Positions 1 to 10,673 of a stretch of DNA of 64,000 nucleotides are shown here, piece by piece. Origin of the DNA: Hymenoscyphus infarciens (lineage: Eukaryota > Ascomycota > Leotiomycetes > Helotiales > Helotiaceae); contig LLCB01000172.1 in assembly GCA_001414345.1 (NCBI GenBank), forward strand, positions 1 to 64,000, read 5' to 3'. The notes beneath the pieces are model-generated. The model searched no databases. It saw only the letters and a program-made list of their open reading frames with translations, and was not told where the DNA came from. Made by a program: the position numbers and the translations under genes. Positions within the stretch are counted from its first letter, which is position 1; the number at the start of each line of letters is the position of its first letter.

Positions 1-81
1 GTGGGTACCTAGGGAGATGGTCGGGGTAGTACCTGTAGTGGAGGCCAAGAGGAGGCCAGGGGAGGCAGCGAGCAGGAGTGC

Positions 82-115
82 AGGGTAGGGTAGGGTAGGG
101 TAGGGTAGGGTAGGG
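82..115. repeat. TAGGG pentanucleotide microsatellite
   Basis: About seven perfect TAGGG units in tandem. The unit differs from the usual fungal telomere hexamer TTAGGG, and non-repetitive sequence lies on both sides, so I read it as an internal microsatellite. The minus strand here is CTACCC-rich, which would fit the promoter or 5' UTR of a minus-strand gene beginning left of the window. Confidence 0.85.
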
Positions 116-340
116 GTAGAAGTACCCGTGGAAGGTTCCAAGTTGCTGCAGAAGGAACGGGGGGCGTCCAGGAAGCCCTGAAGAGAAGAGAGAGCGAGGT
201 CCAGTTGCGAAGTCTGTGGGTGCGCGTCCGTTGATAGCGCTCGGAGGTTTGGAGATGGCCGTGTTGACGATGGACCGCACGTATTGTAGTGAACCGTGTT
301 TTCGCAGTGTGCCACCCAGTTCGATACCGGTCTAGTCTCA

Positions 341-374
341 ATGGCGATGGCGATGGCGATGGCGATGGCGATGG
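341..374. repeat. ATGGCG hexanucleotide microsatellite
   Basis: About 5.7 tandem copies of ATGGCG. On the minus strand it would encode an Arg-His run, but the surrounding reading frame shows no other protein-like feature. Confidence 0.85.
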
Positions 375-3300
375 TACGGTGATGAGAGATGTTTCTGTAT
401 CTTAACGTTCTCCGTTTTGGTGTTGGAGATGTGGAGGAGGGTTGGAAGATCGAGTAGGTACAACACTGCAGGTGAATGCGAGGGGGCAGGCCGCAGTGCT
501 GAGGAAGGAGCGCTTGGAGCTGGGGAACCACGTGCGCGCCGGTAGTGAGAGCGGCACCGGGTTTTGTGGTTGCGAGAATCTACGAATCTGCACAAAAACC
601 ACTCAAAAATTGCGCCGCGGGAGGGGGGTTTGGAGAAGATTTTCAGAGTTGGGAAGTGCGAGAAGAGATCGGGAGTGTAGTGTAGGTAGGCTGAGCGAAC
701 TAAAGTCTGGTTCCAAGGAGGAGAGTGAGGCGCTTCTAGCCGGGCGAGGCGTCTCTAGAGTACGCTTGATTTCTGTGTCTAGTGTACTATAGGCTCGTAG
801 TTTCAACTTGCGAGGATGTGGTGGTGAAAGTTAAGGCGACGACAGGAGCGGTGGTCAAGTCTCTATGTAGCGAAAGAAACTCCGCATAGAATGCAAACTG
901 GCACGAGCAGCAGAGAGACGTTTATTCACGCACGCATACGCAAAGGACGACGATGACGGTTCATGGGTGAAGGCCTGAAGACGACTGTGAAGCTGCCGGG
1001 AAGGGGGACAAGAGGTAGGGGAGGTGTAGGGGGTGAGGTGGAGTCTCATGGGTTGCCACGATATCGATGGTCCCCCCAAGATGAATGGGGATTAGACGGC
1101 GGTGATATGATTGGCAATCGAAGGAGAGAACGAGCATGTCTTTGAGCCTCTCTCTCAGGCCATCAATTGAATACCTGGCAGGGTAGAGCAGGGCAAGGGA
1201 GGTGTAGGCGTATGGAAAGATAAATCGTCTCAGAACGTACTCGTACTGTATACACGGAGGTGTGTACTGTATACGCTGCTTCCCCAACCGAGCCACTTAT
1301 CGCTTTTCTCAGTCACTCTTCGTGGGAATTCTCCCGTCCAAGCCTCTCAGCCGTCCACTCAGTGGGCGATCGAATTTGCGCCGGAGGAGACACTCGGGAG
1401 ACACTCGAGGTGGATCGCAGCGGGGAGCGGATGGCCTTCTCAGCGTGATGGATGGGCTTCTCCACACTGCCTTCAGGTTTTGGGCGTCGAGCGCAAGCGA
1501 AGGAGTCTGTGGGCTGGGTCGTGGAACGGACTTTGGGGAGAAGCCGTCGCGCACGGAGTCCCAAGGCGGTTACTTCAACAACATGGTCCAGGTTCCGAGA
1601 AACAACAACGCTTAAAAGGGGGGACGTTGACCTTCGTCCGCACGCTGGCCCCCCTTGGCCAGGGATGCATGGTTGCTCTGGCCTGGTCCTTTTCTCAGTT
1701 TCCATTTCCCAACCCCATATTTCACCTGACTGGTCCACCATGTGACCCTGGTCCAAGGTGGAGGCCACCGGGAGAGGTCTGAGAGGCTTGGGCATCGGCC
1801 GGCACTCAGGATGACGAAAGGGAAGCATCAACCGCGATCCCCGAGAAGGAACTGGAAGAGCTCTGGCACTTGGGAAGTCTGGGGTCTGGAACTCGACGAG
1901 AATCTGATTTTGAAGCGATGGTACCTAATGGAAATCACTGCAGAGAACATTTTCCACACGCCATTCTGCATAGAGTATAGTAACGCCGGGCAGAAGTAGC
2001 GCTGGAACCGGTGGTGATCTACCGCGCCTAGGGCTGCAATGGCTTCTGATTCTGTCTCGAGCTCTGCTGCTCATTGGGTGATCCCCAGTGCCATTGGTTT
2101 TGTCGATGAAAGGCCTTCCACCCCAGGGACTTCTTTCCCGCCAGCATCGGCCATGGCAACAAGGGTTGGGAGATACCCGGCACGGGTTTCTGCCGGCATT
2201 GCTGTCACTTTGTTTGATTGCGACCGGTTGAACCGTAGATCGAGGTCCCTCACCAAGTGGGTTCAAGCCGTCCCATTGATCCCACATCCCACTCGGGATT
2301 CGGACTCCCAAGAAGATTGGTGGGAGAGCATACACCACAGGCAAGCCCTTCTCGGAGTGCGGAGGCGAGGTTTCTGCAGGCTCGTCAGATTAACAGCAAG
2401 AACTAATAGGAAAGGGATGATGATGTGACAATTGTTTCACCAAATGTCCGTTGAAAGCATTCCCCAATCCTAGCACAACATATTGCTAGATGGTTCTCCC
2501 AAATATCACCCACCTTCTAAATTGGTACTGGTCTTCTAAGCCTGCTTGCAAAATGACCATCGATATGGCTATTTTCAATATGTGAATCTTGACCCCACTT
2601 AGTCCACAGGGCTGCGCCGACCAGCATGAACAGCAAGCTTGGCCGTGCCGAATATATCCGCAGCACCAGAGGCTATGATCTCCAGCTGATTTTAAAATTG
2701 GTGTTGTGACGCCCGGGGTGATGCTTTACTCCTTTTGACAGAAAAAGAAGGATCCTAATGCATGCTGCTTGGGATAATCACTGCGGGGCATGGAACATTC
2801 TGCTGTTAAGATACTCCTCTGACTTGAGATCTGCAAAATCGCTGCAAGATGTCGTTTCATCTGTTTTTGGATTGATTGGAGAAAACCGAGAAACATCGAC
2901 AAAACAATCCATCGATAGCAGAATGATGCTATTTGTCGTATTTGCGGACCCGCCGAACCCCTTGTGGGAATGATCGATGCATAGCTTTGGGTCGAGGAGA
3001 CTCCAGGTTGAATGGGGGAAATCAATTGGAGGTTTGACCCGCTGAAATGATGGCATTGTATATTTTTAGTTGCAATTCACAACTGTGACCTCAATATATT
3101 GGATACAATGTTTGAATTTGAGGCATAAGATCCTGAGCGAGGTCAGTTGGTCTCGCCAAAAATAGGGACAGTTGACCTTGACTGGAGACGAGAAATGACC
3201 ACCGTGGGACATGGGAATGTTTTGTGAGTAAAGACGGAAGAATCTGTGTCGTCTGCTTTCAATCTGCTGTTGGTCGTTTTGCTTTTCTCCAAGACACAAC

Positions 3301-6192
3301 AAGAGGAGAGCAAGCTTGAGGCGGTGGTCGTTGACAACTACAAGGCTGCAATAGAGTTTAGTGCCCGATCTTGCAGAGAATCCTCCTCGATAGGTTGAGG
3401 TCAACTGCGAACAGCGCGTACTTTTGGGTTCTCCAGAAGACACTGTTTCCGAGACGCACAGAAAAGTCAATTGGCCGGCACAAGATGATTATTGTGGTCC
3501 CGCGCAAAAGAAAGATAAAGTTTGGATGGCAGGATCTTGTTTTCCACAATTTGTTTCGTTCTGCAAACATGTGCCGGGTTTTCGAGTCTGAGTATAGATA
3601 GGTAGGTCTGACGCTAGTTATTGCTTCCAAGGCAAGCACAATTGACATTGGCCGTGTTCCTGGCCTGGCCAAATGGGGAAGCTACGGTATTGCACTTTTT
3701 TTTTCTCTTGAACACGGGGACGCCGAGGAAAAAGCGATGGATGTAACAGCTGGAGCTCAGTGCTCAGTCAGGGTGGTTCTTGAATCTGCGGACCGCAGTT
3801 CAGCAAAGACAGCTTTAGGCATAAGAGCCATGAGGCTATAAAAGGTCCCCTGTTTGTCGAATTCTCAACCATTTTCCAACCCTGAAAGGAGAGACCTCTT
3901 TTGGTACTGGTGTACTCACTCTACTTCGTATGGTCGTTCAATGTTGCTTTACTAGCGTGACCTTGCGCGCTAGCTTCAAGAGCTAACGTGTACACCATTT
4001 CCCTTGGAACACGGATAAGAGACTGCTTCAGCAGAATTGGCGGACCCTCCACGGAAGGCGAGAGCGTTCATCCGAGGTGGTTGTGGTTGCTTGCGGAGCT
4101 CGCAGCAAGTCGCAACCATCGCGTTCTTCCTTGTCTCGAGATATTCTCTCTTCTCCGTCGGACGTCGGACGTCGGACGACAGTGGAGGTCGGCGTGATGT
4201 TGTATAGCGGCCCGGGAGGGTGTTTGATCGTGGACCAGCCTGCTTGCGACAATTCAAATGCACATGATGTACGAGGTAATTGTTGAGTGCGCCTCCGATA
4301 TGGTTCATCCGATGGCCTTATAATCGACTTATGCTGCCGACATGGCACTTTCGCTGTCAATCGAGAAGTATTGGGTGTCTGTCTGGTGTCCTACGTAAAA
4401 CTAGGTCGTAGATACTCCGTGCATGGTGTTGAGTGCACCCTGGCCTTGACCCTCGAATGTAAGGCATCCATATTTTAGAACGGTCTCACGTGATCAACCC
4501 TTTCCTTCAAGATCCCCCTCCACCACCAAGCTCTCTACCCTCACCTCATTCCCACATCCCACATCCCACAACTTCTCGCTACCAATTACCCCTAGGATAT
4601 GACTGGTCACCAATCTATCGATGGCCTTTTCCTTGCAATTCCGGTTTATCTCGCCGCGAAAATAATGCAGATCCGTCGTCTCCGCACTCACACCAACCAC
4701 TCAACGAGAGCTGCAAATATCGGTCAACATGACCCCTACCCCCTACCCTGCGAGAATACCAGGTCTTGAGTCTTGACTCTTGACTCTTGACTCTTGAGCG
4801 TCATTCAAATACTTCGTCCACGGCGCACTTACACGCAATTACACTTTAACATCGTCACCCAAGCGCAATTGTGCAACAGCATCTCCTCGCCAACCCCTTT
4901 TGGGCATCCTGAATCACGAAAAGCGGCCGCACCGAGGATAAAGCGAGCAATTGACCGTTTTCAGGCCATGCATTAAATTCCGATGTTCGCTCCTCCGCTT
5001 CGATATCAACACTGCATGTGCATTGAAACTCCAGCACTGTGTTCTATCACACAATGCTACTCCAGAAACCACTGTTTTTCGCAAAGAAACGGCCGGGAAA
5101 TGACACTGTGCATGATGTTACTATTCTTCGGGTCACCTTCCACGAGAAAGCCAGAGAGAGCGAGCGCAATTGGGACCCTATAGCGAAACGAAACAAATGC
5201 CGTTACTGAACCCCTTCCTCTCAAATATACCGGTCCGCACAAAACGTGGCAGCCACATGCTATGGAGCAGTATTTCCTGAAAGTTCTTGGTGTTGTCCGT
5301 AAGGCCGAACCCCGAATGAAGCATACCTGGGATTCTCAACCATGGTTCCGACTCGGACGGATATGGCCCGGATTTTCCGATTGAAACTTTCTGTATCCCA
5401 AAGGCACCCCTTGAAAGGCTGCAGCTGCTTGTAATCGACTACCTCCCATCTCTCCCTCCCAAATATTACCTGTAATTCGCCTTGCAATGAAAGGTCCAAG
5501 GAGGGTCTGTCCCTCAAAATCAGGGCAGCTGCTTTTCGGCAACCGTTTCACACTAGTGTCCCCGACCAAGTGCAACCCGGGTCTCCATAATCTTGCGCTA
5601 TTATCCCCCATTTGCCCTTGATCCCTTGCCCGAATTCCTATCCAGGACTGATTGTAACATATCGTACGCTGTCACAATGGGGATCGATGCTTGTCAAGAG
5701 AAATTCGATCCAAGATTCCAATTCCAACTTTGGGTCGAGGGAAATGGGCCTCCGTATCGCGGAGAAACCTGGGAAATACCCACCATCACCCCCGGTCTAA
5801 TCGCACGATCTGATAGGTAAGGTTTTCAAGTTTGATTTCCAGTTACATCAAAGTGCTCCCTGTTCGTTCACTTGGGCTGGTGTAGTCCAGGTCAGTCCCG
5901 AGGCATTCTTGCTGCCCAAGTAACGAACCTGGTGTTACAGATTTTCTGGTCACAGGAGGGTTATGACGCCTAGATATTGCCGACCGTTTCTTTCATTCTA
6001 TTTTCTTCTGGTCTTGGGAGAAAAAAAACTTGGAAACAGAAACACTTTCGCCAGCCCGCCTGATACATACAACTGCCTGATGCGATGCTCCGGCTCCCAC
6101 AACATCGAAATTTTAGCGCTCCTATTTCTGTTTTTGTTCACACAACCGCAACAAACTGCTTCAGAAATGCTCCGGCTCCCACGTTTGGCTAC
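375..6192. other. Long intergenic stretch without a recognised gene
   Basis: Base composition is normal (not RIP-affected), yet I could not assemble any conserved protein. Open frames up to about 170 codons exist on both strands near 1.3-2.4 kb, but they overlap one another, are low in complexity, and have no motif or convincing splice structure. Pyrimidine-rich plus-strand sequence at about 4.49-4.75 kb looks promoter-like. A TATAAA-type sequence lies near 3838. The last few hundred bases before 6193 would include the 3' UTR of TDP1. A fast-evolving or non-coding gene cannot be excluded. Confidence 0.5.
4764..4798. repeat. TCTTGAS heptanucleotide tandem repeat
   Basis: Five tandem heptamers (TCTTGAG, three TCTTGAC, TCTTGAG) in a pyrimidine-rich intergenic region. 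No function can be assigned. Confidence 0.85.
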
Positions 6193-9100
6193 TTATCCCC
6201 TTCGGTTAAAATACCATGGTTGTCTCCCCGCGTACTCTTCCCCTGGAATGACCATAGGGATCGGTATATGATCCTTGAATATGCTCATATCAGGTGGACC
6301 TTCGTGTTCGTTTGAACCCTTGCTTTCAGTATCATCTCTAGGTATGGGAAAGATGACACCACATTCCCAATTTCGGCAATTGATCTTAGAATCCTTCGTC
6401 TTGTTGTCCTTCACAATTCGACCCCTTCAATACCAAATTGTCAGTCAGTAAACTCTCACTTCCAGCTCAACAACAGCCAGTTTCTCTGAGCGGAAGCCGG
6501 CACGGAGGAATAGCCCGGAACAGGCGACATGTGGCTCAGAGGTAAGGTACTTAGAATGGATGGGTGCAGGGTTCTCTTTCCCACCACCCGGAGAAGTTCA
6601 ACAAGGTTTGAGCATCCGTTGTAGTTGATTTTAGCAGTCCTGATTTGGAAGTGGTATGAACCTTCCCACCCAAATTAGGACAGAAGTATATCGTATCGAG
6701 TCAAGATCTCGACAGTATCATGGCGCTGAAGTTGAAACTCACACCCCGACTATCAGGGAGTCACATGCAGGAGAGATTGAACTCTCTGCGACAGAACTTA
6801 GAAAAGAGACAGGACATACCAAGCAGATTCTGACAAATTCCCAGACCCAAGATAGGCCCAGGCCTTCACGCCGCTTCGAGTAGGTCTATGAGGTCTCACG
6901 AATATCATTTTGCTGTGCATCAAGATCCCCGGTCTGATGCTACTTTTGCAATCGCGCATCAGCTCCCGTGGAAAAGCATCGTTGTTGTAGTATTGAGGTT
7001 GAATGCATATCGTGCCTCCCGCCTATACCGCATGTTAATGCTGGCTCAGTGCCCATAAGTTAAGATTCATGGAGGTTAAACTTACGCCGAGACCACCTTT
7101 GCTGTTTGCAACAGTCTCCTGGCTAGGAAAGTAGAATCGAAAGTGCTTCTTCAGGTCATCCGAAAGTTTACGTTCGACTGCCGATTCCCCACGAATTTTG
7201 TTTTTGGACTTGTTATTCTCCATTCCGTCGTCGCCTGGAGCAACATCAGCATAAATCCACCCAAAATTATCCTTGGTCGGATCGGAATAGAATTTGTAAC
7301 AATCGAGCGTCATTTTTACGAACCACTTGGACTACCCAGTTGCTTAACGGTAATTACCCAGATATGGTACGAGTGCAAAATACTTCGTCCCAGGCGAAAC
7401 TGTTACGGCAGAAGCAAAATAACCCCCCATGAAAATCGGCCAAAAACCCTGGTAGCCCACAGAATCTGCAGTAATAGTTTCGCCTGGGACGAAGTAGCAG
7501 CCCGTGATAGACCTATTCGAAGGGCTGCCACTGCACTGCCCACGACTCTTTTGCAAGGCCCAAGGAGGGGAAACAACAAGGGATTAACATGTTACTGTAC
7601 CTTGTAATGCCAAGAAAATTGCTTTGATAAAGTTGAGGTTGAGGCTTCCAATGGATGAGGCCTGAAGCGATAATCAGTAAACAGAGTTTGACCAGGGCAG
7701 GGTTTCAGAGTTTGGGCAGGGGAGTCATACCACCATATCAACACTTAGGGCTACTTCGGATTCTAAACCGAGTCTTTGAACTGCTCTTCCTAGCCCAGCG
7801 TACCCTGTTCGCTTGGAATTGGAACCGCTATGAGAGCCGCCTCTATACACAGACATTAAATCAGAATGGTTTGCGCAGTTTCACCGCAGTAACAAGCCTG
7901 GGGTAAACATACATTGAATGAACAAAGGCCAGTCGTTCAGTGCGTGAGAAATCAAATCTTCTCAAGCTATCGATCATTCCTTGTTCGAGTCCCATGGCAT
8001 TGAGGAAATGTATCAATTCGGTAGCAAAGAAGGTTCCGGGGTCAACCTCTCTACGCTGTGGGTATCTGGGGAGGTCAATCAAGAAGCAGACCTAGGAATC
8101 CCAACGTTAGCTCAGTCTAGACCATACTTCTATCTGAAGCGGTCGGGTGGTTCTATTTGCCAAGATTGGATTCTGATGTTCCCAATGTGCTAAGATTATA
8201 CTTCGCCCTTCAATTTGCTAGATGCCAAGGCCATTTCACTGTTTCTCAATGCCAAGAGCATAATGATGTTGACTCACATTTTCCATAATTCCGCCAGCTT
8301 CTCCCCAATCGTAAGGTACCAAATTGGCGCTTGGTATGACAATTCTGCAGTGTGTCGAATGCGCCAAGAGCTGGAGCTTTGAATGCATGCAATTGACATT
8401 TCCTTGCATTGATGGGAAACAGAAGCGATAGTTGTCTGGCGCGTCAGATTGGTAGTTGGCTTTCTAACGGCAGTTAGTATCTCAATGGTCGGAGCCGAGG
8501 CTGTCGATCCAGTGGCAGTGATAACAGTTGACAGCAATACGAGTATAAGAAAAACAACGCGCGGCCCACCCATAACACCATCTTATGGAATCTATGTATA
8601 GAATTACAACTTTTTGTGCTGATGGTCTTGGTGTCCTTGACTGTTGTTTTATTCATCGCAAAGAGCCTGACTTGTTGTTCTTGGCAAGGCAGCATTCTTC
8701 CACCGTGATGAAACATGAGGCAAGTTTTTCATGATACCCAGATGGAAGGGAAAATGGAGAGAGATCTTGAAATGGGTTGGTTCAAATAATTGGAAAGGGG
8801 GGTGGTCTCCAGTAGAGGACTGTGGGGAGGGGGAAAGAAACGCAGAAGTGCTTGCCACTTACTTCGGCATCAGTCTTTGCTTGTAGTACCCATACAATTT
8901 TAGTTTTATCCTCCAGTTTTGATCGTATCCAGTCTGAGTCGATTTGAAAAGCCGATAAAACAGCGAAGTCCAATGTTGCTTTCTGCAAAACCTCCTCTAT
9001 CTTGATATCATCCCCTCGGCGAGGGTAGCCATAAGCCCATGTCTTTTTGACGACACCATCCGGATATTGAATACCAGACGCGTTCGATTGTTGAGTTCTG

Positions 9101-9786
9101 TAAGACATCACTTCTGGTAACTTCTCCGCATTCTTTCCCTTGCTTGAAGTCTGCTGATAACCTTTCTCTTTCCGTAGCATCCGAGACGAATCTATTCGGT
9201 CTGCAGTTTCCGCAGGCTTGCGATGAGGGCTCCGGCTTTCCGAGAGGTCGTTCGAATCTGTGTCGCGGGCTTCTGGAGAAACGAGTGAGGACAAGGAATA
9301 GGAAGGCTTTGGGATAACCTGTCTTCCTTCTCGATGGAGGGAATCTGCTGGTGGGCTGGTGGCTTTTCTCTTCCTGGAGTCTCGAGACGTTTCCGAGTCA
9401 TCCGCTTCCTGCTTCTTTTTCCGTGCTCTTGCGATTCTTTCTTCCTCCATTTGCTTTCGATTCAACATTCCAAGAATACCGGTTGATGGGGGTGCCACTT
9501 CGTTTTGAAGGGACGCGGGTGGCTCTGCAACAGTGTTGCTGTCTTTCCTCTCCTCGTCTCCCATCAGAGCGACTATTCGAGAGCCACTCAGTGTGGTGGC
9601 CGCCGGCTGTATGGGCTTTGGGACGGCTGGGGCAGACTGTTGGGACGTGGGCGGGGCATTAAAATCGTCATCCTCGTCGTCACTACAAAGGTCTATGACC
9701 TGCGCGATTCGTTTTTCAGGTTGCTCAGTCTCTTGCAACGACATGGCAATAGCCTTCTTGAGATCTTCGTCTTCGCTGTCAGACAT
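6193..9786 (-). CDS. TDP1: Tyrosyl-DNA phosphodiesterase 1 with N-terminal UIM
   Basis: Hydrolyses 3'-phosphotyrosyl bonds left by stalled topoisomerase I; a nuclear DNA-repair enzyme of the phospholipase D superfamily. Exons by inspection: 9786-8863, 8463-8278, 8091-7913, 7842-7731, 7661-7601, 7234-7086, 7022-6820, 6424-6193. Frame is kept throughout, giving 681 residues. Residues about 5-20 form a ubiquitin-interacting motif (DEDLKKAIAMSLQE). A SUMO-interaction-like VIDLC plus acidic run follows, then about 200 disordered residues. The catalytic core shows HKD half 1 (CMHSKLQLL, His335/Lys337), the IDLPR and GLGRAV segments, and HKD half 2 (LMHSKMI, His573/Lys575) followed by GSGNLSESAWG. 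The C-terminus has NCRNWECGV and ends PWYFNRRG. Both catalytic halves are intact, so it should be active. Introns 1, 5 and 7 (399, 366, 395 bp) are much longer than introns 3, 4 and 6 (63-70 bp); intron 5 carries an inverted-repeat insertion. The long introns 1 and 7 are the least certain joins. Confidence 0.93.
7383..7494. mobile_element. Miniature inverted-repeat element inside TDP1 intron 5
   Basis: A 112-bp unit whose ends are 30-bp inverted repeats starting CTTCGTCCCAGGCGAAACT, with 28 of 30 positions matching. TA lies on both sides, as expected for a Tc1/mariner-type target duplication. The interior (about 50 bp) is unique and non-coding. It lies wholly within the fifth intron of TDP1 (7235-7600), so it need not affect the protein. 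Without a second copy, a simple hairpin of other origin remains possible. Confidence 0.6.
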
Positions 9787-10240
9787 TTGTGTTGCGTGGT
9801 TTGTAAGGCCGAGGGAGGGAGTGGCCTTGTGGGAGAGATATCGTAGGGAATATTTTCAGTTTCGAAGTCGCTCCGGGTTTATGGCGGGCGCCGTTAGGTG
9901 AATTGTTTGTTGGTTCCCAGCCTCAAGCCACGATTGGTTTGCACCTGCTGCTCCTTGCCAACCCCTATCTAGATTTTCCCGTCTCTGTATGGGCCTTGGT
10001 GAGATCGTGTGTGGTTTAGACGGAGATCTGGGGTGTCCAATCAATAAGTAAAGGCTTTGTTTCAAGGAACACGATCTAAGATGTTCCTGTAAGACTTGTG
10101 GTTGACCAGATGAGGTCGCGCCGAGCTCGCGACAGGGCTCAAACGCGCCGTCGCGTGACCAAATTCTCGTCCAATCAGCTTCGAGAAAAAAGCGGCAGCT
10201 TCTCTTGGTATTCCGTTAACAAATTTAGCGCCTTAGCACT
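9787..10240. other. TDP1 upstream region up to the AT-rich boundary
   Basis: Normal-composition sequence between the TDP1 start and the sharp switch to AT-rich DNA near 10.24 kb. It presumably holds the TDP1 promoter. No other gene seen. Confidence 0.5.
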
Positions 10241-10673
10241 ATTCAAGCTTATTAATATATTAGGTAAAGCATATAATTCACCTTCTTTTAAAATCTTTCT
10301 TTTTCTTACTATAGTTTAAATATAATAATATTAATATATAAATATTATATTTAGTCTTAGTCTTAGCTCTAATAGTCTTAAAAAGTTACTAGTTATTAAT
10401 TATTTTATCTAGAATTACTCTATTAGAGTATAGTAAGTAAAGCTATTCTTAGATTAACTCTTTAATATAAAAGAATAAAACTAACTAAAATAGAAAGTTA
10501 TTTAAATAATCTTCTACTTAGTCTAGTATTTTCTAAACGTTCTTAGCTAATTTTTAGCTTAGTTTCTCGCTTAAATATAACTCTCTTTTTTCACCTCTAC
10601 TATATATCTATTATATAAAAAGTAATAGAAACTAAGGTCTCTAATACTACTCTCTGAAATAGATATATAATCT

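Noticed and set aside
82..115. TAGGG array as a telomere or interstitial telomere
   Set aside because: The unit is a pentamer, the array is only 34 bp, and ordinary sequence lies on both sides.
1313..2428. Overlapping open frames of 85-172 codons on both strands
   Set aside because: They overlap each other, have no recognisable motif and no coherent splice structure, and fit chance frames in GC-balanced DNA.
7344..7556. 70-codon minus-strand frame as an exon of TDP1
   Set aside because: It is produced by the inverted-repeat insertion. The TDP1 frame is restored precisely by skipping from 7601 to 7234 (ALQ-GDDG).
8474..8858. Additional TDP1 exon inside the 399-bp first intron
   Set aside because: Frames there show no TDP1-like residues, and the junction from 8863 to 8463 keeps phase. 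A small missed exon remains possible but unsupported.
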